From assembly GCF_025947365.1 (NCBI RefSeq), contig NZ_CP110012.1, positions 3,906,001-3,970,000 on the forward strand: a stretch of 64,000 nt of DNA. Direction: 5' to 3'. The DNA comes from Flavobacterium sp. N502540 (GTDB taxonomy: Bacteria; Bacteroidota; Bacteroidia; Flavobacteriales; Flavobacteriaceae). This document shows, one piece after another, positions 16,601-25,288 of the stretch (within the stretch, counting starts at the first letter, position 1; every line of letters starts with the position of its first letter). Under the pieces are notes generated by a model. That model saw only the letters and a program-made list of their open reading frames with translations. It did not search any database and was not told the DNA's origin. Made by a program: the position numbers and the translations under genes.

Positions 16601-18898
16601 CGCGAATACATAGGGGACTCCAGAGTATATTTTTGGTTTAGAGATTCAACAGGTGTCCCGCACAGTATTGTTTCTGCATTAATGGCTTTGGAAAAATTTC
16701 TTGTTGATCTGATCGATGCACAAAAGCCAATCAGGAATTACATTGAGCTACTTTTGCAAAATGGTAATTCTCTGGCGTATCTGGGAATTTTAATTTCGAT
16801 TGGAAAATATCATCCAGACTTATTTCTGGAAGAATTAAAACCTCTATTGAAAGATTATAGTTTTTATGAATTTGAAAAGTCACTTCACTACGGAGGACAT
16901 GGTGTTGAAGGACATCAAATGACCGGAGCATTTTCTCTGGGAGAGAAGACGTGGAATTTGGCCAAGCAATGGCATGAAATGCCGCATCGAAAAGAATCTA
17001 TTCTACAGGTTTCACATTCTTTGTTTTTACACAATAAAGATCTGCAAGATTACTATGTTCCAATAGTGGAATCATGGACAGCACTGCTGGAGCAAATTGA
17101 GTCAGAGGGATCAACCAATATCTATTTAAACAACCTGATAAAATATTATAATTATAGTAATTATGTTGAATTAGAGCATAAGGGAATCCATTATCTTCAA
17201 TACAAAGAACCTGAAGAATTAACCATTAAATATAAGGAGGCAAGGGAAGGTATAGCTGAAAATAGCGACTTATTCACATTTCCTTTTCAGTGTTACCAGC
17301 AGCTTCAGCAACAAATAAAGCATCTGCCAGAACAATGTGATGAGGTATGGTTAAAAGTCCAGGGTTATTCAAAATTAGATGATGAAGATCCGCATTCTCA
17401 AATGCATGGCAAGCACCAAAACGTATTGGCAGGGTGCGCAATTTTAGCTTCAAATAAAAACTGGTTAATCACTCATCCGGAACAATTAAAATGGATTGTG
17501 ACTTATATTAGCGATGTCATAAACACATTTGCTGCAGACAGGCATGATCGCATCCAGGCTGATTTAGACTTTTCATGGCAGGCATTTGCTGCAAGGATTT
17601 TAGCGTTGCTTTGGACAAATGAGCCGACTAGCAAAATTTTCAGAAGACTACTGGGGGTTTTAATACTTAAATCGTCCTATGCTACTTCAGAGCTTTTATT
17701 CTCTTTGATATCCAAACACTTAAAATGGAATGATGAGGAATTTATTCAAATTCAAAATTTTGCAATTTTATGGAGCTTTGCATTAGATAAAGACAATAGG
17801 AAAAATTATTCTATAGCTACAATGGCAAAAGAACTTAAAGGTTTTAACTTAAATAGATATGCGGAAGAGATTTTAAATGAATTTATTGCTAGCAAAACAA
17901 GCAGAACATTAATCGACTGGTCAAAACTAAGGCCCGCTTTGCCAAAAAGGAATAGGAAAAACCAAGGGTATAATACAGATAGCAGAACTGAAAATGAGCC
18001 CGGAATTGATCTTGAAATGATTAAGCATGTCTTTGGCTCCATTCCAAGGCTTAGCACAATAGATGATAACAAAGAGCGTATTTATGTGCTGTTTTTTTGG
18101 AAACAGATCGTAAATCAAATTATTTTCGAATTGGGAGAAGTCAGTTCGGATTCAAAACTACGCAGGGATTCTCCCACCAGTTTTCATTTTTGGGCTATAG
18201 ACCGTATAACTGAATTTATGACGGAAATTAAAGTTGAAGACAAATTAAAGTCTGAAATTTATTGGAAGCCTATTTTTGATTTTGGATATTCTGCCTCTGG
18301 ACATATCGATTATTTCTGCATGCGATTCTTTACTCTTAACCTTCCAAAAAAAGAAAAGCATAACACCTTTTTTGAAGAATGGCTTAAGATGATTGCGCAT
18401 GCTAATTGCTGCGATACGTGGATTTTAAAAGGAAGACATGACAGAAAGGAAATATGGGAAGCCTTAATGGGGTTGACCGGTACTATTCTTATTTATTGGA
18501 AAAATGAAGATTATTTAGATTTCTTTGCTAGAATTGCTCCGGAAAATATTAAATGGGCGCAAAAGCATGTCGGTGATCAGGATGCTATTTCTAAAATAAT
18601 ACGCATTCTAAAAACAAATGCAGGTCTTACAGTTGTAAAAGACGGACTTGAAATAATAAACCGCTACCTGAGTTTAAGAAGCGAAGTTGATAAAATGGAA
18701 CCTCCTAAAGGTTATGTACGAGTAGATTTTAAATACGAAGATTCATTAGCCACAACAGCAAGTTTTCTCTGGGAGGAACACAAAGAGATGATTAACAGGG
18801 ATGCTGCTATCTTGAAGAATTTTAAAGAAATAGTAACCTTCCTTGTTGCAAGGCAGAATGCTATTGGACTTGAGCTGCAGGGCAACTTACTGATTTAA
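13652..18898 (+). CDS. Avs-like giant STAND ATPase with N-terminal restriction-fold domain
   Basis: A 1748-residue protein. A Gly-rich entry (TGGGGFVFEDK, 19-29) leads to an N-terminal domain with WLFDDLLL (D67, D68) and AISSKSN (S86-x-K88), a plausible variant PD-(D/E)xK nuclease. The STAND core has Walker A GKSGYGKS (328-335) and Walker B YLFIDGID (387-394). About 1200 residues of helical repeats follow. Size and order (nuclease-like effector, STAND, long sensor) match AVAST/Avs proteins, which recognise conserved phage proteins such as terminase or portal through the C-terminus and then degrade DNA. That is known of the family; the ligand here is unknown. No partner gene is needed for Avs2-4 types, and none is obvious here. 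Confidence 0.75.
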   Translation: MVKGKKVSAIRKVATSKQTGGGGFVFEDKTSAWFISHFLADKCPFGHDIGKIKKIGYQIRPEGWLFDDLLLITQDANGVIHRVAISSKSNIQINTKGPNNELLRDIWNQYLNVDSAVFNKDSDYLCIANSKLPPAISKDLNTLIRFSQSQDAATLHRRINHADQAFSQSLKKIYKGFYCPEDLKKDFSINDEETVKVISRLLLLEFDFENAVSNDEKQIISICTDCLTAPDGNREQQLYKNLCSFRAELAPTSGYLDYQILIDKLKNHFQLKGYTNHIADWNKIIAKSKSRIDSIQDKIGNKVILSNSVELDEVENLLKDNQAVFILGKSGYGKSVLAKKYIQQKLSIHDKYVWIDSQSLQQGGLNNFYGLQNDLSDLLTKVQQTGYLFIDGIDRFFKETELNLLYPILSIAGNPSSCWKIIFTCQTDDFNDVLERLYRINITINSVTYKVDKDAFTNVSALITHFPKLAELFKHVHLRPILNNLKYLDLLAYNLTQNATISESDFIGESTIIDWIWKEEIESKGAASSRFVKEFSEKQAENLSVGIASSDFAIADSAPIDILKESKIFVENEDKLYLTHDLFGDWARYKLIRANNNNVNGYLKTKELLSALWCKAIRLYGIYLLDKQSDASEWIKLFKTLGNVDAKEKIIQDLLLESIIFSASTYTHLLALWNFFQISNGELLKRFLELFLIKATVPNQNVLKMAKEMGGYTTAQASTYNRTPNHFYWGEVLKFIYYYKSEVLILAGRQAAEISKIWLDYTPKKFPYRQECSEIAVENAKSMFDFKFNGGYVRGDADELMYKAMLLAVNEFPEEVIDLSLKLCKRIKVDRQEKQQDSERNDGPPSIFSGFKIRDKVQWPDGPYERPDSAFEKICIEENALNPIIDLYPVAAKQILLALFIEAPEEISFGYDHSYDLDINVPHGWFPPFYTRGPFLYFLRSQPKYGIDFIVTLVNFATQQWTNKFTYEHKEIPKIIINLNSTDREYIGDSRVYFWFRDSTGVPHSIVSALMALEKFLVDLIDAQKPIRNYIELLLQNGNSLAYLGILISIGKYHPDLFLEELKPLLKDYSFYEFEKSLHYGGHGVEGHQMTGAFSLGEKTWNLAKQWHEMPHRKESILQVSHSLFLHNKDLQDYYVPIVESWTALLEQIESEGSTNIYLNNLIKYYNYSNYVELEHKGIHYLQYKEPEELTIKYKEAREGIAENSDLFTFPFQCYQQLQQQIKHLPEQCDEVWLKVQGYSKLDDEDPHSQMHGKHQNVLAGCAILASNKNWLITHPEQLKWIVTYISDVINTFAADRHDRIQADLDFSWQAFAARILALLWTNEPTSKIFRRLLGVLILKSSYATSELLFSLISKHLKWNDEEFIQIQNFAILWSFALDKDNRKNYSIATMAKELKGFNLNRYAEEILNEFIASKTSRTLIDWSKLRPALPKRNRKNQGYNTDSRTENEPGIDLEMIKHVFGSIPRLSTIDDNKERIYVLFFWKQIVNQIIFELGEVSSDSKLRRDSPTSFHFWAIDRITEFMTEIKVEDKLKSEIYWKPIFDFGYSASGHIDYFCMRFFTLNLPKKEKHNTFFEEWLKMIAHANCCDTWILKGRHDRKEIWEALMGLTGTILIYWKNEDYLDFFARIAPENIKWAQKHVGDQDAISKIIRILKTNAGLTVVKDGLEIINRYLSLRSEVDKMEPPKGYVRVDFKYEDSLATTASFLWEEHKEMINRDAAILKNFKEIVTFLVARQNAIGLELQGNLLI

Positions 18899-19225
18899 AC
18901 AAATTACTTGTGGACGGCTGTGTAAAACCATTACATAAAATGTTCAGTATTTGAAAATTATTTTGCATCGCTTTATTTTTTATTATGTTTAATAGCATGA
19001 ATATTTTTATATCATGCTGGGGGATAATTAGTGGTTATCGAAAAAAATTTGTAACAAAAATTTTAATATAAGCTGCGCTGAAAGGGTATAAATACTTATT
19101 ATAAATTTAATACTTAAGTTTACTTTTGGAGCAGTAAGTAAGCTAAATAAAATATAAAGGCCGATTTCTATTATGTTGGGTTTGCTATTTGTTGGATTAT
19201 CAAAATATTATTTAGTCAAAAAATT
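18899..19225. other. Intergenic, no gene seen
   Basis: Very AT-rich, with no open frame of note and no strong hairpin. It separates the giant STAND gene from the next membrane-protein gene and probably holds that gene's promoter. Confidence 0.4.
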
Positions 19226-20080
19226 ATGTTTGAAATATTCTCAACCAGAGAAACTGCGATAATAATATGGACTTCCATATTTATTATTATTGCTCTTTTA
19301 GTCGTAAAATTTAAAGGTGTTTTTGATCTTTTAAGTAAGTTTTTTGATCGTAAGATACAAATTCCTTTATGGGGAATGTTTTGCTATATAGGAGCAATAA
19401 CCTTTGCTTTCTATATAGCTGGTGTATGGAATATGGGTTTGCTTAAAGATACAATATTATGGTCTTTAACTTCAGCCACCATTTTGTTTTTTAATATGAA
19501 TAAAGCAAAGGAACGTTCTCATTTCATACCAATAATAATTGATAACTTAAAAGCAATTATACCTCTGGAGTTTATCACTAATTTTTACACTTTCAGTTTT
19601 GGGATCGAAATGGTTATAATTCCAGTTATGACTTTTATAGGTGTAATGCAGATTGTAGCAGAAAATTCTTCAAGAACCAATCCTGACCATTTGAAGACGG
19701 CCAGCTGTTTAAAAGGTCTGTTTGCCGGACTTGGAATTCTTATTTTTATTTATGTATGTTATAAAACATTAATAGATTATAAAAGCTTGATCACCGCTGA
19801 AAATTTAAAAAGTTTATTTCTTCCGGTTGTCTATACATTTCTTTTACTGCCCTTTTTATATCTTTTGGCCCTTTATATGAATTATGAAGTTTTATTTATA
19901 CGACTGCCTTATCTGATTGACAATAAAAAAGAACTGCTTAAAATGAAATTAAATATCCTTTTACTGGCAAATCTGAATTTAAAAAAACTGCATAAGATAA
20001 GTACAAACTTGAATTTTGCGACGTATACCGGCCAAGAAATTAGAAAAAGCCTAAAGGGAATATTAGAGGAGTCTAATTGA
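19226..20080 (+). CDS. Multi-pass membrane protein, unknown function
   Basis: A 284-residue protein with hydrophobic segments near residues 10-30, 47-70, 73-92, 125-145, 165-183 and 198-222. The C-terminal 55 residues are soluble and basic (KKLHKISTNLNF...), probably cytoplasmic. No enzymatic motif is visible. Its place directly after an Avs-like gene makes a defence role possible, but 327 bases separate them, so co-transcription is not supported. Confidence 0.5.
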   Translation: MFEIFSTRETAIIIWTSIFIIIALLVVKFKGVFDLLSKFFDRKIQIPLWGMFCYIGAITFAFYIAGVWNMGLLKDTILWSLTSATILFFNMNKAKERSHFIPIIIDNLKAIIPLEFITNFYTFSFGIEMVIIPVMTFIGVMQIVAENSSRTNPDHLKTASCLKGLFAGLGILIFIYVCYKTLIDYKSLITAENLKSLFLPVVYTFLLLPFLYLLALYMNYEVLFIRLPYLIDNKKELLKMKLNILLLANLNLKKLHKISTNLNFATYTGQEIRKSLKGILEESN

Positions 20081-20260
20081 AAAGATCAGTAAAATGACTC
20101 TTTCAATTTCAATGTCTCGTGCTATTTATTAGGGCTATGTACGGCCTAAAACAGTCCGAAGAATACAACTAAGAGACAGCTTTTATATTTTTGCCATGTG
20201 CTTTTTTGATTATTTCTGATAAAGAGATTAAAGACAATTGTATCATATTAAATAACTGAT

Positions 20261-20611
20261 ATGTTAGAAAAAACACTTAAAATTGAAGGATATAAATTCC
20301 TTCTGAAGTATTTTGACAAAGAACTGCTGGATAAAGCTGAAAAAGGACGGATTTTGGCATTCTGTATCAACTACATGCCCAAGGGCTACGAAACAGAGTC
20401 CGAAACCAATCACCTGCTGCAGCGGCTGGAAAATGATTTTGCAAATGAAATTAACAAAATCATCAACTTAAATCCGCAGTGGTACGAACGTTTTGAGGTT
20501 AGCCGCAGATTTGACGGAGGCTGGATGGGCGGTTATAATGATGCCGGGCAGCGGGGGACAGTCAGCGTCCACAGGTACTTAATTATGCATCTAAAGGAAA
20601 ATATGCTCTAA
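20261..20611 (+). CDS. Hypothetical protein, first gene of a pair
   Basis: A 116-residue soluble protein, acidic to neutral, with RRFDGGWMGGYNDAG near residues 82-96. No signal peptide or helix-turn-helix motif was recognised. The next gene starts 29 bases downstream on the same strand. Both genes use more G and C at third positions than the AT-rich defence genes upstream, suggesting that they arrived together from another source. Confidence 0.5.
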   Translation: MLEKTLKIEGYKFLLKYFDKELLDKAEKGRILAFCINYMPKGYETESETNHLLQRLENDFANEINKIINLNPQWYERFEVSRRFDGGWMGGYNDAGQRGTVSVHRYLIMHLKENML

Positions 20612-20640
20612 GGGGTAAAGAAAATAACCATCGAAAAATT

Positions 20641-21837
20641 ATGTTCAAAAAAATCTGTATAAAAGATAAGCAAGCCGAGGGGTATAGGCTTGACGTGACT
20701 TTCCTTATTGATTCAATGCTTTTTTATGGCAAAGTAGTTTTGCTTGTCCACCGTCAGGAAATGATAATCCTTTTGAAATTTTTTGGTGAGGATCTGTTAA
20801 ACGAACTGATAGCCATTGGAAGGATTGAAGTGAAATTCAGGGAAAACATTTTAGGGTCGATGATTTTTCCTGGTGGAAAATACAGCGTGGATACTTTTTC
20901 ATCGCAGGACGAAAACATAGAAACGATCCTGTATCAAGCCCACAGGGAGCTCCATAACAACAGCGCAAAGAACCAGAAGTTCGCTTCGGAATTCAGCAGG
21001 AAAATTGCCTCTTATTCTTATCCCGGCACCGTCAGGGAGAATATTATTGCCGATTTTAACAATAAAGATTATCTGCAAAGGGCGCTTCCTGTTTATCTAA
21101 ATTCGATAGTGCCCGAATTTGTGCTACCTGAAAAAGTCGAAATTGAAATTATTAAAGACGGACAGTTTGCGGGCTATGATGCTTATACCCTTAATTCAAA
21201 CATAGACATGACCGAGCTCAATAGAGTCCATAAACAGCACAATCCGGATGCAGGTTATCAGATTGACTACAGCGGATTTCTGCTGTCGATCGCCGAATCT
21301 AAGGGGGATATCCATATAACCTCAGAGCTTGACAGCGAAATTGTGACCTCTGAGTTGTATTCGAAATTTATAGCAGTAGAACTGGAGAGCATCATCGCGC
21401 AAAGAACCAAATCAGAGAATGAACTGAATCTTTTCAGCACTTACGTGCTTCAGGACTGCACCTCGCTTGGCACTGCTTTTGTAAAGGGAATTTTAAGCGG
21501 TAGGGATCTTTTGCGGATCCTTGAGAAATCAGACCAATTCAGGGAATGGCTTGAGCATATCCCAGAGGACAATAACTTACTTGGGGAATATCACAATGCA
21601 GTAATGAAAAAAGAATTTTCTGCAAAGATGCCTACAAGAATTGTGCGTTTTGTGCTTTTTCAGGCAGCAAGTTTGGGACTTGGCCTGCTCGGAACAGGAG
21701 CGTTTGCAGTGGCGGCTGCGGCAGGAGGTACAGCTATTGGAGCAACTGACAATTTTTTGCTGGACAAAATATTGAACAGGGAGTGGAAACCCAGCCAGTT
21801 TATTGACAAAACCCTAAAGCCCAAGATAAAAGTTTAA
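20641..21837 (+). CDS. Hypothetical protein with C-terminal Gly/Ala-rich hydrophobic segment
   Basis: A 398-residue protein. The first 330 residues are soluble, with a strand-rich part and no known motif. Residues about 338-372 form a hydrophobic, small-residue stretch (LGLGLLGTGAFAVAAAAGG) that could span a membrane as one or two helices, followed by a basic tail ending KPKIKV. A soluble domain plus a late Gly-zipper-like segment would suit a membrane-perturbing effector, which is speculation. It is paired with the 116-residue protein 29 bases upstream. Confidence 0.5.
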   Translation: MFKKICIKDKQAEGYRLDVTFLIDSMLFYGKVVLLVHRQEMIILLKFFGEDLLNELIAIGRIEVKFRENILGSMIFPGGKYSVDTFSSQDENIETILYQAHRELHNNSAKNQKFASEFSRKIASYSYPGTVRENIIADFNNKDYLQRALPVYLNSIVPEFVLPEKVEIEIIKDGQFAGYDAYTLNSNIDMTELNRVHKQHNPDAGYQIDYSGFLLSIAESKGDIHITSELDSEIVTSELYSKFIAVELESIIAQRTKSENELNLFSTYVLQDCTSLGTAFVKGILSGRDLLRILEKSDQFREWLEHIPEDNNLLGEYHNAVMKKEFSAKMPTRIVRFVLFQAASLGLGLLGTGAFAVAAAAGGTAIGATDNFLLDKILNREWKPSQFIDKTLKPKIKV

Positions 21838-22062
21838 ACAGGAAGATTCCAATAGTCGGCTTATTAGATCGTTCATTACATTTAAGATATTATTTTTAAT
21901 TTTACTGGTTTCTTTAAACTTGCTGGTAACGTCTTAGAGTTATATGTGGTTTGGGATTAAAGATGTGAGATTTTTCGGTTAAACACAAGTTTTTCAAGTA
22001 CATAAATATCTTTAAATTAATCCAAATACTCAATCTCGTGTAACAGCTGTTATGCGCTGAAC

Positions 22063-22932
22063 TTATTTGTTACTATTTTTGTAATCTTCACTGAGCCAAA
22101 ATGTTTTTGATTGAATTGTCCCTCTTAATAAACTAATTTCATAGTTAATTTTTTCAAAGTCTGATTTGCAATCAACTTCTTCTATCATTAAGTCAATACA
22201 AAATCCTATTCCTTCGCTAATATGAAATATAGAAGCAAGAATATTACTGCAAACTAAGTCTATGTCCATATATTCGAAAAAGATGGATGCTGTTCCGAAA
22301 TGGTCATATTTTGAATACAAATCATATAGATAAAAGACATCTTCATAATGAATATTTACTAGTTGATTCGATAATTCATCTAGACGCTTTCGCATAGTTG
22401 CAGTTTTTATGTCGTCCTGTGCCTTATAAATTAATGATTTTGAAGGTTTATTATAATCAATCGGTATTTCTTGGTCAAATAAATGTGAGAACTTATCTTT
22501 GAGAAAATCGACTGCTTTGATATGATCACTATGATTATAAAATCTTGTTTTCTTATCATTTTCCGCAATAGAAATAATTCTTCTGATTTGCTCGGAGACA
22601 AGTTTATCTACTATTTCATTATATTCCTTACTGAGTTTAGGATTAGCTTTTTTTTCTGCTTGATACGTGCTTAAATATAATGTAGTTAAATAATCTAAAA
22701 GACTTGCACGTAAGACTATCGAAAGGGCTAATTCTCTGTGTCTTTTTTCAGCATCAAAATCTTGCAACAGAATATTGATCGATTCAAATCCATAAATATA
22801 TCTTTTGAAAAGACTATGATAAATATTAAAAACGTTTTGGTTTTCATTAATTATTCTAAAACCTTCATCTAATATTATTTTAAATTTAAGTTTCGTTTGA
22901 AAAATTTTATCGATGTTAACTTGTGAAATCAT
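22063..22932 (-). CDS. Hypothetical helical protein, DUF5677/HEPN-like pattern
   Basis: A 289-residue helical protein. The order SIVLRASLLDYL (about residues 71-82) followed by a C-terminal YDLYSKYDHFG resembles the DUF5677-type arrangement (R-E/D helix, then Y-x-x-S-x-x-x-HG), but the match is weak. It is convergent with the gene pair at 20261-21837 and diverges from the mobile-element module. It is AT-rich, like the defence-type genes on the left. Confidence 0.45.
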   Translation of the reverse strand: MISQVNIDKIFQTKLKFKIILDEGFRIINENQNVFNIYHSLFKRYIYGFESINILLQDFDAEKRHRELALSIVLRASLLDYLTTLYLSTYQAEKKANPKLSKEYNEIVDKLVSEQIRRIISIAENDKKTRFYNHSDHIKAVDFLKDKFSHLFDQEIPIDYNKPSKSLIYKAQDDIKTATMRKRLDELSNQLVNIHYEDVFYLYDLYSKYDHFGTASIFFEYMDIDLVCSNILASIFHISEGIGFCIDLMIEEVDCKSDFEKINYEISLLRGTIQSKTFWLSEDYKNSNK

Positions 22933-23277
22933 ATCGGTTTTTTTTGGTTTTGTGCATAACTAATTTATAGCAGCCGTAAAATGGAACCAATACTACTTTT
23001 TGTAGTTGGCTTTGTGCCATTAGTAAGATTTTTAAGCGAATATAAGAATAATATACTAAATCTTTTTAGCTGTAACGAAACACGCTTTACTACGCAATTT
23101 TGACCGCTGGCTTCTGCAATACTCAGCAGATAGAGTGGCGGTCTTTTGGAATTCACCCCATAGCCAGCTGCTTTTTTCCTTGATGTTCTTCATCCAAAAA
23201 TACCCCAATTGCTTCCCTTTTACTTTTTATCAAAGATCTGGTATGCTTTTGTCTTATTTCAGGAGCAAAGGTAGTCC
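22933..23277. other. Intergenic junction, no gene seen
   Basis: Only short overlapping frames on the minus strand (22965-23156 and one reaching 23380), which look like translation of non-coding DNA. Composition rises in GC from left to right. This is the boundary between AT-rich defence-type genes and the GC-richer conjugative module. Confidence 0.4.
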
Positions 23278-23380
23278 GTGTCCTGAAGCCAAAGCAAGGC
23301 CGTAGCCTTTCAGGTCTTGGCAAAAAATCTCCACCCATGCGGGTTGTATTTTTTGCCAGAGCCTTGCTTTTGCCGGACAC
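23278..23380. ncRNA. Candidate structured RNA or DNA element with four nested stems
   Basis: Nested perfect inverted repeats: GTGTCC (23278-23283) with GGACAC (23375-23380); AAAGCAAGGC (23291-23300) with GCCTTGCTTT (23361-23370); GGCAAAAAAT (23319-23328) with ATTTTTTGCC (23348-23357); ACCC (23333-23336) with GGGT (23341-23344). They form one long rod with a side bulge at 23301-23318. It lies about 250 bases upstream of ssb, at the left edge of the conjugative module. It could be a non-coding RNA, a replication or single-strand origin, or a recombination site; either strand could be functional. Confidence 0.45.
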
Positions 23381-23444
23381 TCACCTTTTTATGCTCATGA
23401 AACAAAACATAGCATACTGCGGCTCTTTAGACGAATAAAAAAAA

Positions 23445-23567
23445 ATGTCAGAAATGAAAATTGAAATATTGAAAAAAGCAATGATGAAACAAGCAATGAT
23501 GAAACAAAACAGCGCCTGCTCTCATTGCCGAATAAAATTTCAAAAAAAAGAAAAAAAAGAAAAGTAA
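23445..23567 (+). CDS. Possible 40-residue basic peptide with CxxC
   Basis: ATG at 23445 opens a 40-codon frame (MSEMKIEILKKAMMKQ...) with an internal direct repeat encoding KKAMMKQ/QAMMKQ, then CSHC and a poly-Lys/Glu tail. A CxxC in a short basic peptide is common in mobile-element regulators, but the low-complexity 3' end could be chance. It precedes ssb by 65 bases. Confidence 0.3.
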   Translation: MSEMKIEILKKAMMKQAMMKQNSACSHCRIKFQKKEKKEK

Positions 23568-23632
23568 AAAAAAGTAAAAAGTAAAAATGCGGGGCGGAAA
23601 AAAAGAAAGTAAAAATTTAAAAACTAGAAATC

Positions 23633-24043
23633 ATGAACATTACAGGAAGAGTGACAAAAGATGCGAAAGTAAGCACCTTGTCAGACAGCAGACAGGTAGT
23701 AAATTTTTCAGTAGCCATCAACGAGAGCTACAAAAACAAAAAAGGCGACAGGGTAGAGCAGACCACCTTTTTCGAGTGCGCCTACTGGATAAGCCCAAGG
23801 GTTGCCGAGTGGCTGACCAAGGGCACGGTGGTGGAGCTCACAGGCATGGTAAGCGCAAGGGCTTGGAAGGGCAATGACGGGGAACCTCGTGCGGGGCTGA
23901 ATTTCAATACGTCCAATATCAAACTGCACGGGGGCGGTCAGAAATCGAATGATACCCGCGCAGTGCAAACTGGGCAGAATGCAGAGCAGGGAGAAAACAA
24001 AAAAGCCACCTTAAAAGAGCCTGAGGACGACATCCCGTTTTGA
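23633..24043 (+). CDS. ssb: Single-stranded DNA-binding protein (element-encoded)
   Basis: A 136-residue protein with one OB-fold domain in the first 100 residues (NITGRVTKDAK, VVNFSVAINESYKNKKG, FFECAYW, GTVVELTGMVSARAW) and an acidic tail ending EDDIPF, the classic SSB tip that recruits partner proteins. It is typical of the short SSBs at the start of Bacteroidetes conjugative elements, where they protect transferred single strands. The ATG at 23633 is supported by the canonical MNITGRVT start; a longer overlapping frame from 23587 is in another register. DUF932 follows after 55 bases. Confidence 0.93.
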   Translation: MNITGRVTKDAKVSTLSDSRQVVNFSVAINESYKNKKGDRVEQTTFFECAYWISPRVAEWLTKGTVVELTGMVSARAWKGNDGEPRAGLNFNTSNIKLHGGGQKSNDTRAVQTGQNAEQGENKKATLKEPEDDIPF

Positions 24044-24098
24044 TCAGGCAGTAAAGCATTTTAAACAATTTAATTACAAACTTTTAAAATCAAATATC

Positions 24099-25172
24099 AT
24101 GGCACATAATATTAATTACAACAGTCAAACAGGAAATTATTCTTTTTTCAGCGTAAAGGAAAAAGCATGGCACGGGCTCGGGCAGATCGTGGAGCAGTAC
24201 CCGACAAGCGCAGAAGCCATCAGACATGCGGGGCTTGATTATGAGGTGGCTAAAAGCCCTTTATACACAAAAGCATCGGGCATTATTGAGACTTCAAACG
24301 GTATTGAAATGGGCAGTACTGAACTGGCAGTACCTGACTGCTTTGCCACTATCCGCACCGACAGCAATGCCGTTTTGGGCGTGGTTGGGAAAGACTACCA
24401 AATTGTGCAGAACCGTGAGGCGTTCAGTTTCTTTGATGCGATTGTCGGGGGCGGTGACGGCATCTTGTATGAAACGTCAGGGGCGCTTGGGCAGGGGGAA
24501 CGCATTTTTATAACGGCAAAACTGCCCGATTATATCCGTGTAGGGAAAGGCGATGATGTGACCGAAAAATACATTTTCCTGACCACCTCGCACGACGGAA
24601 GCGGAAGTATCACAGCGGCTTTTACGCCCATCCGCATCGTATGCCAAAATACCCTTAACGCTTCGCTTAGAAATATGAGTAACGTGGTGCGCATCCGCCA
24701 TACCTCAGGGGCAAAACAGCGCCTTGACGATGCCCATAAAGTGATGGGACTGGCAGACAGGCTGAGCACTCAGCTTGAAGGTATTTTTAATGAGTGGGCT
24801 AAAGTAAAAGTAACAGACCGAGAAGTTAAAAAACTCATTCAACTGGCACTATGTCCCAATGCGGAAACACTCACTTTACTAAAAAAAGGGGCAGACGATG
24901 AAATGTCCACCGTGTTTAAAAATACCGTTGAGGATGCTTTTACCTACGCCATGGCAAGTGAATCTCAGCAGATGGACACGACCAAAGGCACGCTTTTCGG
25001 GGCATACAATGGCGTGACGGGCTACTATCAGAATGTGCGAAAATACAAAGACAGCGAAGCCAAATTGCAGTCCATTGTGATGGGAGGCACAGCCCAGGGA
25101 AAAGCCCAAAAGGCATTTGAACTGTGCACGGCTTTTCAGGCAGATGGAGCGCAAATCCTTAACCTTAATTAA
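24099..25172 (+). CDS. DUF932 domain-containing protein
   Basis: A 357-residue protein matching the phage/plasmid-like DUF932 family (TIGR03299 type). It shows AWHGLGQ near the start, then YEVAKSPLY, VVGKDYQIVQN, DAIVGGGDGILYETSGAL and GSGSITAAFTPIRIVCQNTL. The family is common on plasmids and conjugative elements. It has a distant relationship to RecT/Erf-like ssDNA-annealing functions proposed in the literature, but no firm biochemical role. Directly downstream of ssb, it fits a DNA maintenance or recombination module. Confidence 0.88.
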   Translation: MAHNINYNSQTGNYSFFSVKEKAWHGLGQIVEQYPTSAEAIRHAGLDYEVAKSPLYTKASGIIETSNGIEMGSTELAVPDCFATIRTDSNAVLGVVGKDYQIVQNREAFSFFDAIVGGGDGILYETSGALGQGERIFITAKLPDYIRVGKGDDVTEKYIFLTTSHDGSGSITAAFTPIRIVCQNTLNASLRNMSNVVRIRHTSGAKQRLDDAHKVMGLADRLSTQLEGIFNEWAKVKVTDREVKKLIQLALCPNAETLTLLKKGADDEMSTVFKNTVEDAFTYAMASESQQMDTTKGTLFGAYNGVTGYYQNVRKYKDSEAKLQSIVMGGTAQGKAQKAFELCTAFQADGAQILNLN

Positions 25173-25288
25173 GGGGAAGATAAACCAAAGGCTGTTGCAA
25201 ACCGTGACAGCCTTTAAAATCAGGTTTTAGTGATGCGATAGCAGGGTTGAACATTCTGCACAATTCAATAACATAAAACGCAGGAATT

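Noticed and set aside
23477..23507. Direct repeat GCAATGATGAAACAA x2 as an iteron
   Set aside because: Only two copies, and they fall in phase inside a possible small coding frame, so an iteron role is not supported.
23587..23877. Basic 96-residue frame overlapping ssb
   Set aside because: It is the out-of-register translation of the ssb start; the OB-fold frame from 23633 is clearly the gene.
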